Shown here piece after piece: positions 46,501 through 52,800 of a DNA stretch of 64,000 nt. This DNA is from JAEKNW01 sp963678375 (GTDB taxonomy: Bacteria > Cloacimonadota > Cloacimonadia > Cloacimonadales > JAFGVF01), in contig OY782831.1 of assembly GCA_963678375.2 (NCBI GenBank), positions 558,001 to 622,000 of the forward strand, written 5' to 3'. The notes below the pieces were generated by a model. The model searched no databases, was not told the DNA's origin, and worked only from the letters and a program-made list of their open reading frames with translations. How positions within the stretch are numbered: position 1 is the first letter of the stretch; each line of letters begins with the position of its first letter. The translations under genes were made by a program, and so were the position numbers.

Positions 46501-48641
46501 GCATTACCATAGGTATAAGTACCTGTAGCATTTTCAGCAAATGCTGAAACAGGAACAGTCAAAGTAACACTATTGTTAGCGTCAAAATTTGAAAGTTCTG
46601 CATTAAAAGCAGCAGGTAAATCGTTATTATTTCTAGTGAAAACAACTTTTTCAGCATTGATTATGTTATCAACTTCTACAACTATATCAATTGAGTTATC
46701 ACCAGTATCAAAATATTGCTCTGTATTATTAGCTGTAAAGTATGAATTTACATAGAATACAGGAGTAGTACCATCTACAGTTTCAAGTCCGTTTGCTCCA
46801 CCTTGATGACGTGAAGTTACATCATAAGACACGATATCTGAAGGAGTAGTTGGATCTGGAGGTATTACAGGAGGTACATATCCATCAAATTGGTTAACCA
46901 ATTCAACTGATTTAACATCTGTTCTAATATTACCTGCATTATCTTGGATATAAGCAGTAACAGTGTAATCTCCAGCTATCCAAGATTGATCACTTGGTGA
47001 CCAACTGAAAGAGCCATCACTATTAACAGCTGCATAAGCTTCTGTATTTACAAAATTGATGTCTGTTTTTACTGAAGTATCTTCACCAAGACTAGAAGCA
47101 GTAGGATAGAAATATTTTTTAAAGTTGCTGTCTGTATCAGAAACAATTTCTACCCAATACTTTACTTGTTCTTTTCTCTCAGGTTCTAAGTCATTTAAGA
47201 AGTCTCTTTTTACTGAGAATGTGAAATAAACTTGATCAGTAGAATCTAAAACATCTTCAGGACCCCAAGAATCTTCTTCTCCAGGATCATTACCTGTTTC
47301 ATCAATATATCTATTTAGGGTATATCTTTGGTTATCACTAGCTGAATCAAATATTCTTAATTCAGAAGCAGAACCATTAAGGTTTTCAAAAATAGGAGCT
47401 GTATTATCTAAGACAAAGTCTAAAGCATTAAGTTCTGTCTCACCGTCAGCTATATCAGGATTAACAACTGGAGGTAGTGGAGTCAAACTAACACTATTTC
47501 CAGCTTCATCCATCATACTCACTAAAGTCAAACCGTACACAGCTTCATCAAGTAGTACATTATTTACTTTACCATCCCAAATAAATGTAACCTCATCACC
47601 ATTAACTGAAACAGTCGGATCATCTATAGAAAAAGTGATGTTACCAACATTAGTATCTGTGTTTTCATTTTGAACTAGTATTTCAAATGCACTCGCATTC
47701 CCAGCTTGTCCGAATCCAGGAATATCAATCTTAGCAGTGATAGTGTTAGGTTCTGTATCCCAGTCACCCATCATATCGTTTCCTGGTGAGAATCTGAATT
47801 GATCATTGTCGTATAGATCAGAAATGTTTCCTAATGTAGGAGGCATTCTATCAGCAGGATAAGGATCACCATTAACATCACCAGTGATAACATTTGAAGA
47901 ATGAGGAATACTTACATTGCCCCATTGGTCAGTCATTGTCATTGGTATAGTAACTGATGCTACATAACCAGTAGTTCCAGGACCAGGTAATCTATCTGGC
48001 TCAAGTTCAGTTAGAACATAAGTAGCTGTGAATAAATTACCATTTCTGGTTGTAGCTAGTTCAGCAGGACCCCCAATTGAAGTTAAATCTAATTTAACAT
48101 CAATTACATCCTTAGTAGGATTATTCCAGTCTCTATTAAAGACGAATTTCATCTCGTCACCTATACCGAAAATTTGTTTTCCAGGTGGAACGGATTCAAT
48201 TCTAGTTGAATTTCCATTTGTTATAAACGGAATTTCATTATCGATTTTTAGGTTATAGCTTTCAGTAGTGTTGAGAGGGACTGATGACCCATCTACAAAA
48301 ACAAATACTTGGTAGATATCACCTAATAATGGTTCATTAACATCACCGGCTTCAACTATATAATCTCCAAAGAAGGAGTATTCAGCTCTTCTAGCTAAAG
48401 TTAAGCCAAAAGATTCAGTTTCGCCAATAATATTATCACTCTTGATTTTTACAGAGTCGATAGTTGTAGCATCAGTATCTACTGTTACATCAAAATGAAC
48501 AGTATACCCTACAATTGCGACTTCTTGTTCGACGTCATCCGGATCGTAAATTGTGTGACTAGCTGTTACTGTTGTCGCAGCAAAAGCTAAACTTGTCAGC
48601 ATTACGAACAATAAGATTAAAATCGGATGTTTGTTTAACAT
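31554..48641 (-). CDS. Giant secreted repeat protein (putative surface adhesin) with C-terminal sorting domain
   Basis: A 5695-residue single ORF, one of the longest bacterial reading frames one would expect to see. It has a signal peptide ('MLNKHPILILLFVMLTSLAFA'), then a chain of Ig-like beta domains rich in Asn, Asp, Val and Thr. The domains repeatedly show 'V-D-N-x-x-P', 'D-x-x-G-N' and 'Y-x-x-N/D-x-T' patterns typical of Big or bacterial Ig folds. I count only about six cysteines. Internal repeats are clear: a pair of 246-residue units from residues 1296 and 1542, and a triplet starting at 4948, 5170 and 5377. The last ~93 residues are a FlgD-like or type A sorting module ('YMYPSPLQRGDVG', 'IEIFDFAGKLVREM', 'LARGAYFARINI'). 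Codon use looks like its neighbours. It is preceded by a 54-residue ORF and followed by PorV-like and PorE-like genes. Confidence 0.93.
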   Translation of the reverse strand: MLNKHPILILLFVMLTSLAFAATTVTASHTIYDPDDVEQEVAIVGYTVHFDVTVDTDATTIDSVKIKSDNIIGETESFGLTLARRAEYSFFGDYIVEAGDVNEPLLGDIYQVFVFVDGSSVPLNTTESYNLKIDNEIPFITNGNSTRIESVPPGKQIFGIGDEMKFVFNRDWNNPTKDVIDVKLDLTSIGGPAELATTRNGNLFTATYVLTELEPDRLPGPGTTGYVASVTIPMTMTDQWGNVSIPHSSNVITGDVNGDPYPADRMPPTLGNISDLYDNDQFRFSPGNDMMGDWDTEPNTITAKIDIPGFGQAGNASAFEILVQNENTDTNVGNITFSIDDPTVSVNGDEVTFIWDGKVNNVLLDEAVYGLTLVSMMDEAGNSVSLTPLPPVVNPDIADGETELNALDFVLDNTAPIFENLNGSASELRIFDSASDNQRYTLNRYIDETGNDPGEEDSWGPEDVLDSTDQVYFTFSVKRDFLNDLEPERKEQVKYWVEIVSDTDSNFKKYFYPTASSLGEDTSVKTDINFVNTEAYAAVNSDGSFSWSPSDQSWIAGDYTVTAYIQDNAGNIRTDVKSVELVNQFDGYVPPVIPPDPTTPSDIVSYDVTSRHQGGANGLETVDGTTPVFYVNSYFTANNTEQYFDTGDNSIDIVVEVDNIINAEKVVFTRNNNDLPAAFNAELSNFDANNSVTLTVPVSAFAENATGTYTYGNATSDVKIEVITRDIEDGNFNISNVAAGDRSFKIVRPEEPVWPEIVGDIVNVVPHCISPGNPSWAYDAATNPANEAGMAHNGIDKPFNEISFTIGNSSVDYEWNLRVYDPDDETKVRSISGNEIAGIGNFSETMNFANLTNSNNNIVGALNSKLLNVELKVVPEAYSDTGYIAPENAFSYATTRVDNENPQILGTNAENYIPNPAGNTLYLANGINSFSFDIETSEYLVTDNGAGNTWSAVVYDEDTLELVPGAIVDITATPTNPTDTFVCPTTGTIGYKNFNITAEIDNFADGVLENVNYTLILRTPNDFGGNPGRYNNPPFPYDADAWHTDSSEAFVHFIVLREALQVVSASGQFYYINSDTDMVLDKAAEAGDFQFTVSINGYPGITPIEAPARGVEEYLFDVDFSNFTGITTNAPQVNDLGNGNWEITYTGSYTGIANGINNGEVIEIPVNLSLGFATGDVAVHEYDFTYSGVTYDNEAPTFTDNLVPDTVDENTILTLSYEITDAIAGVQADKVTISCSDNSLIPDNTLATNMGSDIYQWQIAIPNNYDTNTLTFNLVAQDMLDNEETHTHTIDITPMPTVSNVAVQNNSPENQNIIKDGDVVDVTFELTDSERIDAVTITLNDGQIFNVANYQDGLNTFVINSFDTSDYDQYEVVSANVEISHPYNGLDDSSDVNSNPALSTPFVDEDQVVISDIKFFVNGQENVDNEFSAELEDDFYVEGIFVAYQNHIDINNVILNYTPTAAAGLPTLMSTTFESEEVNGFIKNTYVYRWEQADFDYNEFVDAGNPPYGYVELNFNLEVTSDYDFYTIYNEPAVAVAIQDIPTVSNVNIYNVEAPDQHLDQASHIDIAENNNKVKVTFELTDADRISQVEITLNNGTVETVTSGLVNGLNTVIIDDFGIGNPEYATLKVEDLTITHPYEYYETESSTASTNIDVPFVDNNQVVISDLRVYVNGNETENYFSIDPNQNIRFEADVIAYQGQLTTSNVVLTYKGIQATSAQYEGDVFESEPVTGFEKHTYTYSWDNTDFDFDSFENQINGYEVVDFVVEARSDFDFVATPYNQDVVAINVPEYTFNGIAPSRYVGYDPEGWFAPEHDVELTMTVNSVLADINPIAEFDNITNDFPDTNWINGTVVTTSTNPIPGVTIYNHQITWVRTPDVQACWNTYDDGDNIQIEVRYDDFFAVNPISIFKSIKIDLEVPTYGEYTIVQAASNINDYATANVLPGINNLSNQVNSYNFDLTLNDPEDLTSYQFDGSLYVKRIVEDMNGVSVAEAGVTLPSVDPTWTVTLLGSELVNVNQRALIWKVTPVDNTAVENTDIVTIQFNELEDLVNHKNYAGENYNSPSNRYLAVGPQATVEFIASQADVDGITAFQYDGLDRMNAATSPYISNGQRIGVILDVQPLATDNANVTNVEILADHYNNANQGWIALAYDAVNDLYFLNSDIIVNSTVGWKELEYRITYSTNEVSQQTVANVFNLIDGTTTSLDEIYVWSETLGENGMYYVTPGDEATTIRVIFSSEAPLAGTTAKPYVTLTDFNNILDIASPYVVPQDKISWDGMQWVAEMTGIPVVTNHNQTSQVVSVTATNITGQSTPASTKTISYAGSGPIVPLIQHVELVTGNATNYLAVSENQTVDPVVNVYIDTQFQEYIDNVTIEPVAGLTFGAYSIAPTVMHSSQWLVTFPVTITDPTQFAENQIITLDITSYRDPFDNILTNVFEHEMELDVEVDGNDFDIVINNPGTQNPVLGSFDLTIDFTNFGESLNPAYVPAGTDFVVSGDQLVNDMTPVINGNAAVLTINANDFTADAATLGNTDFTVTYTNIYGFEKSEDINILLDATAPQVVANGVTFNSPVGSASYNWGDVIIYDQDFTSLVIELEDPSMFGTNGIGNIVANFNLVEIGVTPNTDAINNVNISFNGSIAEFDFNNGYSGFDLAEGDYQITIDATDDLGNNFTDTKTFRYAHSPAGVSATTDPAITLNSGNDIELEFLVNDPDGVVNTVEFQVYLDADNDGDYTDDLGNLVLQTNDAVYPYGFNWDLSSPQYTSYLYNANYDGNSDGDNLDLDENIRNYIVRVLTTSSQMRSVSDAQFTYSVADVTAPEVSDVLAAGSNSLQLVYDYITPANNNVNLTALVGTWIDVDYVELTVNGDVLVYDMVNPINWIYDASDIGQVVITAKAYDFVGNVSAETDFSTVLEIVNPSYDKFYDLTLIDYTNFDSDNAIANGTVFAPNNPLTMNDIRIYTVYPNGLEGIEEIQFFVNRIETASGNVVATLPVNNDAAVNPQYGNTNVVDPANCYDATADLWNSWITVDPNLYTNDGNYDGTDYSYEFYAVLVDEYTGLEVIPQVGIVNDNADFRVDYMKPELVVNNTSVTHTSYAYYNGNTDRLVFDYVDFDGLNINNFVVDYNAVNVADNANITIDALTNTVSIPWTGLNTITGEGTVTYNVTVTDANGNVSEITPIDVYVDNQAPQTAIASLAYMTDADNGGEAMNQLHNFDGNPIAVMADNSENLTIQIDRGQILGLSSEDTENWANQTQPWYANTNDDIYPPVKLYRNIDGAGWNLIAYDHEVDANDMYQFDVTVDTGAIVEFAVIAEDTRGNVEGDVVPFDGIIDNYQIDLTVNVLYPTDITTTIVNHNADDVISGLELLTANVATPAGVQSVEFQYNDGTNWLPIGTDDSMADVDYQFSIANANIPFVVIPGVHIEIIDSALNTSWVELDNVNDIWTADVTLARETYVVNYYVDANNDGIIDAVEMVNNFVVTKNINADGFAYQFDTTTIPDGSYLFRAVPFDNLVATDDIAAAVEMNLIIDNTAPVFDLTALNYVMLDSYKTLAENVEFTLDYANPNDVHTVQAWLVDVNNPVNTYQIVNEVYAAYDVRPNDFSLVLAGVPDGNYYLELTVEDFVLNPNNQTPVMGDDLHIDTNAPVILAVNNANNMSGIYTETHTFTVQYTDYLAQLLDANSNGLGVKAIQATFTHNTVDVVDAKISDDGANLVFEWTPSQAMMDEVINGQDNILVNVEVALTDHNDYVSPAFNAGNFTLRSDEVGARIMVVSDFRNGNETYHQTSVTNNAEITDVIGGNNINLYAFLPEGNNVINPNNVRFEYWDGTNWIQFAANGVWSPIANFAGTGTISGYAQYMDVNWNIANMDGDQLVRTVSEYNFGEVINETTLHIWNSTIVPEITVSTLDGQATAEVNRGSEYVVSIGNFTSTHPEFFNQVNYMYRFLDENDNVASPWNQLSGFVANEYNWTIGMDYLFAEKVQIAVQIEDIFNNVSDQVNFIANGGTPYVVDIVDSQAPMITDITVTQAGNPVAADATVDIANNLDLAITVDNAVLDLASLVIALDGTEVHSVAYDTNNQVNPTVVNYTLDISALTTAAYQIEVTTTDFVGHSYNEVFGFSVDTDVPTGNLVLEENVNGQVTRGMAYTFNVNNAMDNVTAVENLTINYFWFDAVNNVWNPIVLDVNGQWNIPQTWTIGANYDFKAEIEDEYNNVGETVVTYEVFDNITPLVANSMNTLVDDSIFNMNDEITLTFDVDATNIINGNIELQYADVLNGTWMSLGLTPAQLNAGVTEVTFANLGLASGFYNFKAIVSDFAVPANQFEIDLASMVYFDADAPEVFFTNIDNDSEFVLGEMVAINAGVNYSDGTNNIAPQDVASVEFKVNGISHAVVETAPYTYVWNTALLANVGTYTIEAIVTDNDGFINNVLQNVVVVTPDENDPYAVITGFEYNNEAISSDKMYAMVSNWGNNVTAVVAQYTTDSIVWEEFAINTVNNDPYYEFDFNAEAIQNAVAIKVQVMMNNDEESSLVYPLNVAYNAGEFELDDANGNIEIHENNLMIVDTESMPNVIRIDENGYAGYETITEDYEFNLVVNANNELPGYWLSGLANDAAWIKFVELDAMAASNGAIVNYNNPYWFVMLDDQMPLADHYAQLTDQVLLNSNIAGNATYTLPLTATLAAEGDIVALAWDAVLGDFVEIDVDYNETDATMTFTAPVNTVVTVGQYVGFEMFVTEFAPVNNDVYVDGTTLWTLPNVAMDFTVYHEETEQGYQLPAGFGLANITITLNNSQNNVNNIALVNGLVSFDLVNMTAGENELEVNVEMNGFHANQALTFFVDDSMPTIAFDSTVQLSAANRTLSATIEDAETGLVDYSLAITNNDPAVTTVINVPMNEITVTGNEFSYEMTVEELVTLVPQPVRTREIASLSVQWTAENNLNQINVMTANVTANVVVNRPQITIQDAGFENGWWLNPAMSNELLMSVVPADGRTIALEDINVSILAITDLNPAGILIQTSNPVATANENEYVFGFAQLQLPNSLGIKVRVNAIDDIDVNNVAEQTFSLDYMDPVVTATAPTNTVINFGSDAQIAFSFNDPQGHFIDDDLVQHYSGASGIDISTLVLTLDGNVVNGQVSNGSVAYAASDLVPGAHTAIASVSDFVGNTASATVNFDIVGGPAPIVDFSPLANGSWWITTANNYEFDLTVESGHTDTALQSVVANIIQLPNNEVIQGPFSVSLENGEGTINFHGGIVTPGQNAIKVEVIAENDWAIQTVSSQTFPIDNSRPELTIVNPEINYSVMVGNNVNVNIIANDNMSGLAMSSIKVTSLNGDFTVEEIDSDTPEAFNLTVSTDDLIAGTYVIEAQAKDMAGNVTTITRNFAVSAPAPIITISALDASNGWVNTQNNNAITFTVDGNGYALDNASIMASVFAMPSNEVIYEPFTVQADNGIYNIDLHGGLIPADANTVKVVVMATNVAGGNSVSNQSYPIDSYIPTIEFVSPLANATYTQTENMFVDVMMELSDIMPEVKAMASSGLDMLEIKVFDDDNVAVVDTVKNNVANSYACRVPVNELGQYRIEATINDRAGNSNTQMMSFTVEMDWENVDLMFTAKPYMYPSPLQRGDVGTFVIPTTKEAQVTIEIFDFAGKLVREMSHNSIGGDTNNMIQFDGRTNDGKKLARGAYFARINIVDGAKEINKVVKIAIQ
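32510..33800 (-). repeat. C-terminal repeat units of the giant protein
   Basis: Units beginning at residues 4948 ('RPQITIQDAGFENGWW'), 5170 ('APIVDFSPLANGSWW') and 5377 ('APIITISALDASNGW') share the same order of landmarks. These are an N-G-x-W opening, an 'x-LPNN/S-x-x-I/G' loop, 'G-x-I-P-x-x-x-N-x-I/V-K-V', 'S-x-Q-x-x-P/S-I/L-D' and 'N-P/T'. Spacings are 222 and 207 residues. The third unit runs on toward the sorting domain, beyond the start of this interval. They appear to be Ig-type pairs duplicated and diverged. Confidence 0.75.
43281..44756 (-). repeat. Tandem 246-residue duplication in the giant protein
   Basis: Units from residues 1296 and 1542 both open with 'PTVSNV'. They share 'VTFELTD-x-x-RI-x-x-V-x-ITLN(D/N)G', 'GLNT', 'HPY', 'PFVD-x-x-QVVISD', 'E-x-V-x-GF' and 'SDFDF' or 'SDYDF'. 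The spacing is exactly 246 codons, so this is a clear in-frame duplication. Confidence 0.85.
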
Positions 48642-48658
48642 AATTTGAAACCTCCAAA

Positions 48659-48823
48659 TTACAATTTTTTTTCTAATATCTGTAAGAAATTACTGAGATT
48701 CTCAGTGTTTCTTGTTTCAAAACTCTTAAATTCTTGTACTTCTCTCTCAAAATTTCCAGACCAAAAAGAAGGTTCTCCTCGGTTTTTTACATTAGTTAAA
48801 ATACCATTAAAACCGCTTTCCAT
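48659..48823 (-). CDS. Small ORF (54 residues) leading the giant-adhesin operon
   Basis: A 54-residue ORF starting 'MESGFNGILTNVKNRGEPSF' and ending 'LSNFLQILEKKL'. AGGAG lies 9 bases upstream of the ATG at 48823; ATGs at 48829 and 48832 are in frame but too close to that site. The stop codon is 17 bases before the giant gene's ATG, and the gap carries that gene's GGAGG site. This spacing is what one expects of co-translated genes. The protein is hydrophilic, has no Cys, no signal peptide and no transmembrane helix, and probably forms a C-terminal helix. No family is recognised. It could be a cytoplasmic chaperone-like or regulatory partner, or a translated leader; both are inference. Confidence 0.6.
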   Translation of the reverse strand: MESGFNGILTNVKNRGEPSFWSGNFEREVQEFKSFETRNTENLSNFLQILEKKL

Positions 48824-48832
48824 AAGCATCAT

Positions 48833-49801
48833 CTCCTATATAAGTTTATAATTTTTCTTTTCAAAAACATGCTTCAATGTGCTAAGCATACTGATATAGG
48901 TACGATTTGATAGCTAGAATAGGAAATTGTCAAGTGTTTTCTCTTTTTTTTAGTAGAATATAATTTAGAGCTATTTAGCCTAGTTTTTTATTACCAATAG
49001 CACATCAAAACTTTATAACAGGGTATTTCATATTTTGCAACAAGCATCATTTTTTTTAACTTGTTTCTTTCTCGGTATTTATGGATATTTTATCAACATT
49101 TTATCTAGGTCAAATAAATTAATATATATTTTTTAAGAATATGTAACGATTAGACTACTTCTAGATTTGTCTATTATGTTAACATCTCTTACTTCATATA
49201 CGATACCAAGTAATAAATCAGTCTCTCACTAAGAGATTTTCAAAGCATTTGCCAATTTTTAGAGAACTGAAACCGAGATTTGATTTTCATACTTTTAAGA
49301 AAAGCTTAAAAATGAAATTATAATGGATAGACTGAATGAAGCAAAAAACTTGCAAATTGTAGAATAGTCGTATTTCTCTTCCTTTTATCTTCTTACCAAT
49401 ACTAGTAGAAGCCTTTGTATCTGAAGTGTAGTTAAAACAGAAAAAATCCCTGTTTTTAAACAGAATAATATCGAGCTAATCACAAAGGTCAAGTTCACTG
49501 TCTGGGTTTACCTATACTCATGCTCTGTAATGTATTAATGTATTATCTTGTTTGATTAAGAAAAGTTCTGTATGGGAAATGAATAAATAAATATTTCTTT
49601 AACTCAATCCAACACCTTTGTATGGCATAAGTATGACACTATCAATAACTTTGAAATAAAGTATTTGGTAGTAAAAATAGTCTCATCTTGACTTTTTCTT
49701 AAATTAATTTTTTTTTCTTGACTAAATTGTATCGAATCTTTACAGATGGTTATACGAAGTTTACACATAAATAATCACTTATAAATTTAAATGGGGTTGT
49801 C
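48833..49801. other. Long non-coding region between the adhesin operon and its divergent regulator
   Basis: About 970 bases with no supportable ORF on either strand, the longest gene-free gap in the window. It must hold the adhesin operon promoter and that of the regulator gene. Candidate sites are TTGACA on the minus strand at 48928-48933, and TTGACT on the plus strand near 49718 with a weak TACAGA -10. Small hairpins occur at 49434-49456 (AAAACAG/CTGTTTT, which overlaps an alternative 49450-49463 pairing) and near 49222 (TCTCT/AGAGA). I searched by eye for a sigma-54 site (TGGCAC-N5-TTGCW) and found no good match. An unannotated small RNA or long leader is possible. Confidence 0.5.
48907..48933 (-). 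promoter_or_regulatory. Candidate promoter of the giant-adhesin operon
   Basis: On the minus strand TTGACA (48933-48928) is followed after 15 bases by TATCAA (48912-48907), about 84 bases before the small ORF. The -35 is perfect, but the spacer is short and the -10 weak. Confidence 0.3.
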
Positions 49802-52800
49802 ATGGAAATAGGTACTAACCAAGCTATGGAAAAGTATATTGTTGAGAAGATCTCAAAGCTATCTGAGCTAATAAATAAGTTAGAAGACAAAGGGTCTTCT
49901 TTGATTGAAGTAACAGGTAACTCTGGAACTGGAAAATCGCTTCTTTTTAAAAACCTTATTCACAGATTAGAGAGTAAGGGTAGCTTTTACCAAATATTAA
50001 CTCCGAGAATATTTGGTCAAAATCATTTTAAAGACTTTGTGCAGTTGATGACAGGCATAAATGACAAAGACTTCAAAATGATCCACGACTTAAGTAAGGA
50101 GTATAAAACAGGCCAGAAGTATGATTTTTTCTTTTTCTTTAGTGAACAATTAAAACTAAGAGACTTTGCAAGACCATGTATAATACTCATTGATGACTGT
50201 AATTTATTAGATAATTATACCAAAGACTTCATTCAGTATATCATCAATTATTGGAATGATATTCCATTAAAAGTAGTTGCTTTTACACCAGAAAATAACT
50301 TTACATTCTCAGATAAATTTATCTTAGATTTCCTCACTCAAGAAGACATAGTAAAAATCTTGACAGTGAGTTTCCCAAACATTAAAAGTGATTTCCAAAA
50401 CGAAGCTGAGATTATAAAGAATATTTCCAAAGGCAATCTCTACATAGTCAACTATATTGTATCTTCTTTAGCAAAAAGTAAAGGAAAGCTAGACCTGTCA
50501 AAATTCATTGATAAGAACTTAGACAGTTTCAAAATTCACACCGACATTATTGACTCTTTAACTGATGTCCAAAAAGACCTATTATTTTACATTTATCTCC
50601 TAGATAATCATGCCGAGTATAAGATTCTTAAAAAGATCTTTTCTACTAAGTTAGACAAGAATTTAGACTCTCTAGTAAAATCCTATTTAGTTGTTGATTT
50701 TAAAGGGAACTATTACATACATAAAGTTTCTTCATATAAAGACTTTTTTGACACTCTTACATTGAAAAAATTTCAAGATAAAATTGAAGAAGTTGTTGAT
50801 ATTTTGCAACAGTTTAATTTAGAGCCTTATAATATTGTTAACTATTTTATTTTGCTAAACAACCACAGTTCTAATCTCTTTGAAGAATCTTTAGCTCAAT
50901 TAGACTCACTTTATGATTATGAAAGCAAAATTCAACTCCTTAAGTTCCTCTTTTCTAAACATAAGAAAATTGAAAAGAAATTAGAAATTCTCAAACAATT
51001 GGGATTGGCCCACATTGATTTAAATAATTATGAGAAGGCAGTAGATTACTTCCGCGAATACTTACATATCTGTAGTAAACATGCTACACCTGAGGCAGAA
51101 ATAATCTATTATTTAGCCTCAGCTTTATTCAATTCAAATTCGTCAAATTTTGCCTTAGAAATTATTAAGCAGTACTCTCCAGAAAATATTGACTTAGTTT
51201 GGAAGATTAAGATTCTATTATTAAAATCTGATATATTAATGGAGGGAGAAGATTTCGTTGAAGCCAGTGATATTATTGATCAAGTAGTCAACAGTGCTTT
51301 TCAGATTGATGACAAAAAGGTTCAGTCTAACATATTAGGAGATGCTAAAAAGCTGTCAGGAAAACTTTATTACTTTAAGAATGACTATGATAAAGCCGCA
51401 GACCTCTTCATGGATGCTGAAACATATTATAAGAAATCCGAAAACTTTCTCGGTTTAGCAGCAGTTTATAATAATATAGGTGTCTTGTACCAGTTCAAGG
51501 GAGAGTATGACAACTCAGAAGAAATGTATAAGAAAAGTATGGATTTAGAGAAGAACAGATACAATCTTAAAGGTATATCTGTCTGTTATAATAATCTTGG
51601 TGGTTTAATGGATGATAAAGGTAATCGATCTGAATCAATATACTACTTAAAAGAAGCTCTAAAGATTCAAACTTTGCTTAATGACCCATACCAGATTACT
51701 AATATTTATAATAATCTCGGCGTAACTTATATGGACGAAAAGAATTATAAAAATTCTGAAGATGCTTTTAGAAGGTCATTAGAGATAGCTATTAATTTCA
51801 ATTTCTTTAGAGTATTAATACCAACCTACAATAACCTAGGTACTCTCTTCAATGCTAAAGGAGATTGGGACAAAGCGATAGAGTATTATCAAAAAGCCAT
51901 CGATAAATGTCTTGAGTACGATGATTTTGATGGACTAATCATTTCATACAGCAACCTAGGTGAAATATATGAAAAAAGAGGTGAATTTAATATAGCTTAC
52001 GACCTTTATTTCAAAGGACTTGAACTCTTACCGAAAGTAAATGATGAGAATATTAAAGCTGACTTATATGGTAATATTGGTTCTGTACTAACTAATCTAC
52101 ATAAGTTTAAAGAAGCTTATTCTTATCTAGTTGAGAGCTTAGATTTCTTTAAATCTGTAGATGCTAAACATAAAATTGTTGAAGGTTATCAAAAACAAGC
52201 CATGTATTTTGTTATGACCCACAACTATGAAAGTGCAGCCTATTATTTAAATCAAGCCTTAGCAATTGCTGAAGAATTAAATCTAACAAATGAATTAGGT
52301 AAATCATATTACCTTAAAGCTATTTTGGAAAGAGATGATTATGAATCTGCAAAGATGTACATCTTAAAATCAATTGAGCTTTTCCTATCTAACTCAAAAC
52401 AGTATGAACTTGCTCAAGCAAACTATCTACTAGCCACAATTCTTGCTGATGAACAAGATTGGGAGCAAGCTTTAGAGATACTGAATAATAACAGAAAATC
52501 TATAAAGAAATTTGGGGCAATTAAACTTCTTGAGAAAAATGACATATTAATAGCCAACATAACTAAAGAACATAAAGCTGAATTAGAAGGATCGAGAAAT
52601 CAAGTAGAGTTAACTAATAAATTCTATGAGATAACCAAAGATTTAGGTACAATTACCAACTTCGACACTCTGCTTGAAGAATCTTCCAATAAACTAGTTG
52701 AGTTTTCCGAAGCTGACTCTGCAATAGTTTGCCTTTATAACAATCAAGCTATTAAAGACAGCTGGCAATATTTGAAATTAATCAATATTGAAAAAAATGA

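Noticed and set aside
31554..48641. Many ORFs of 60-80 codons on the plus strand inside the giant gene
   Set aside because: All are antisense shadows without ribosome sites or plausible protein composition.
48645..48851. 68-codon plus-strand ORF next to the giant gene's start
   Set aside because: It is antisense to the 54-residue minus-strand ORF, which has a good ribosome site and operon spacing, and it reads as a shadow frame.
48840..48920. TAGCAC-N-AGCAT on the minus strand as a sigma-54 promoter
   Set aside because: The conserved GG is AG and the GC element is one base too close, so it does not fit the -24/-12 rule.
49323..49367. 14-codon ORF in the long intergenic region
   Set aside because: It has no convincing ribosome site, a very short length and a stop codon a few codons upstream.
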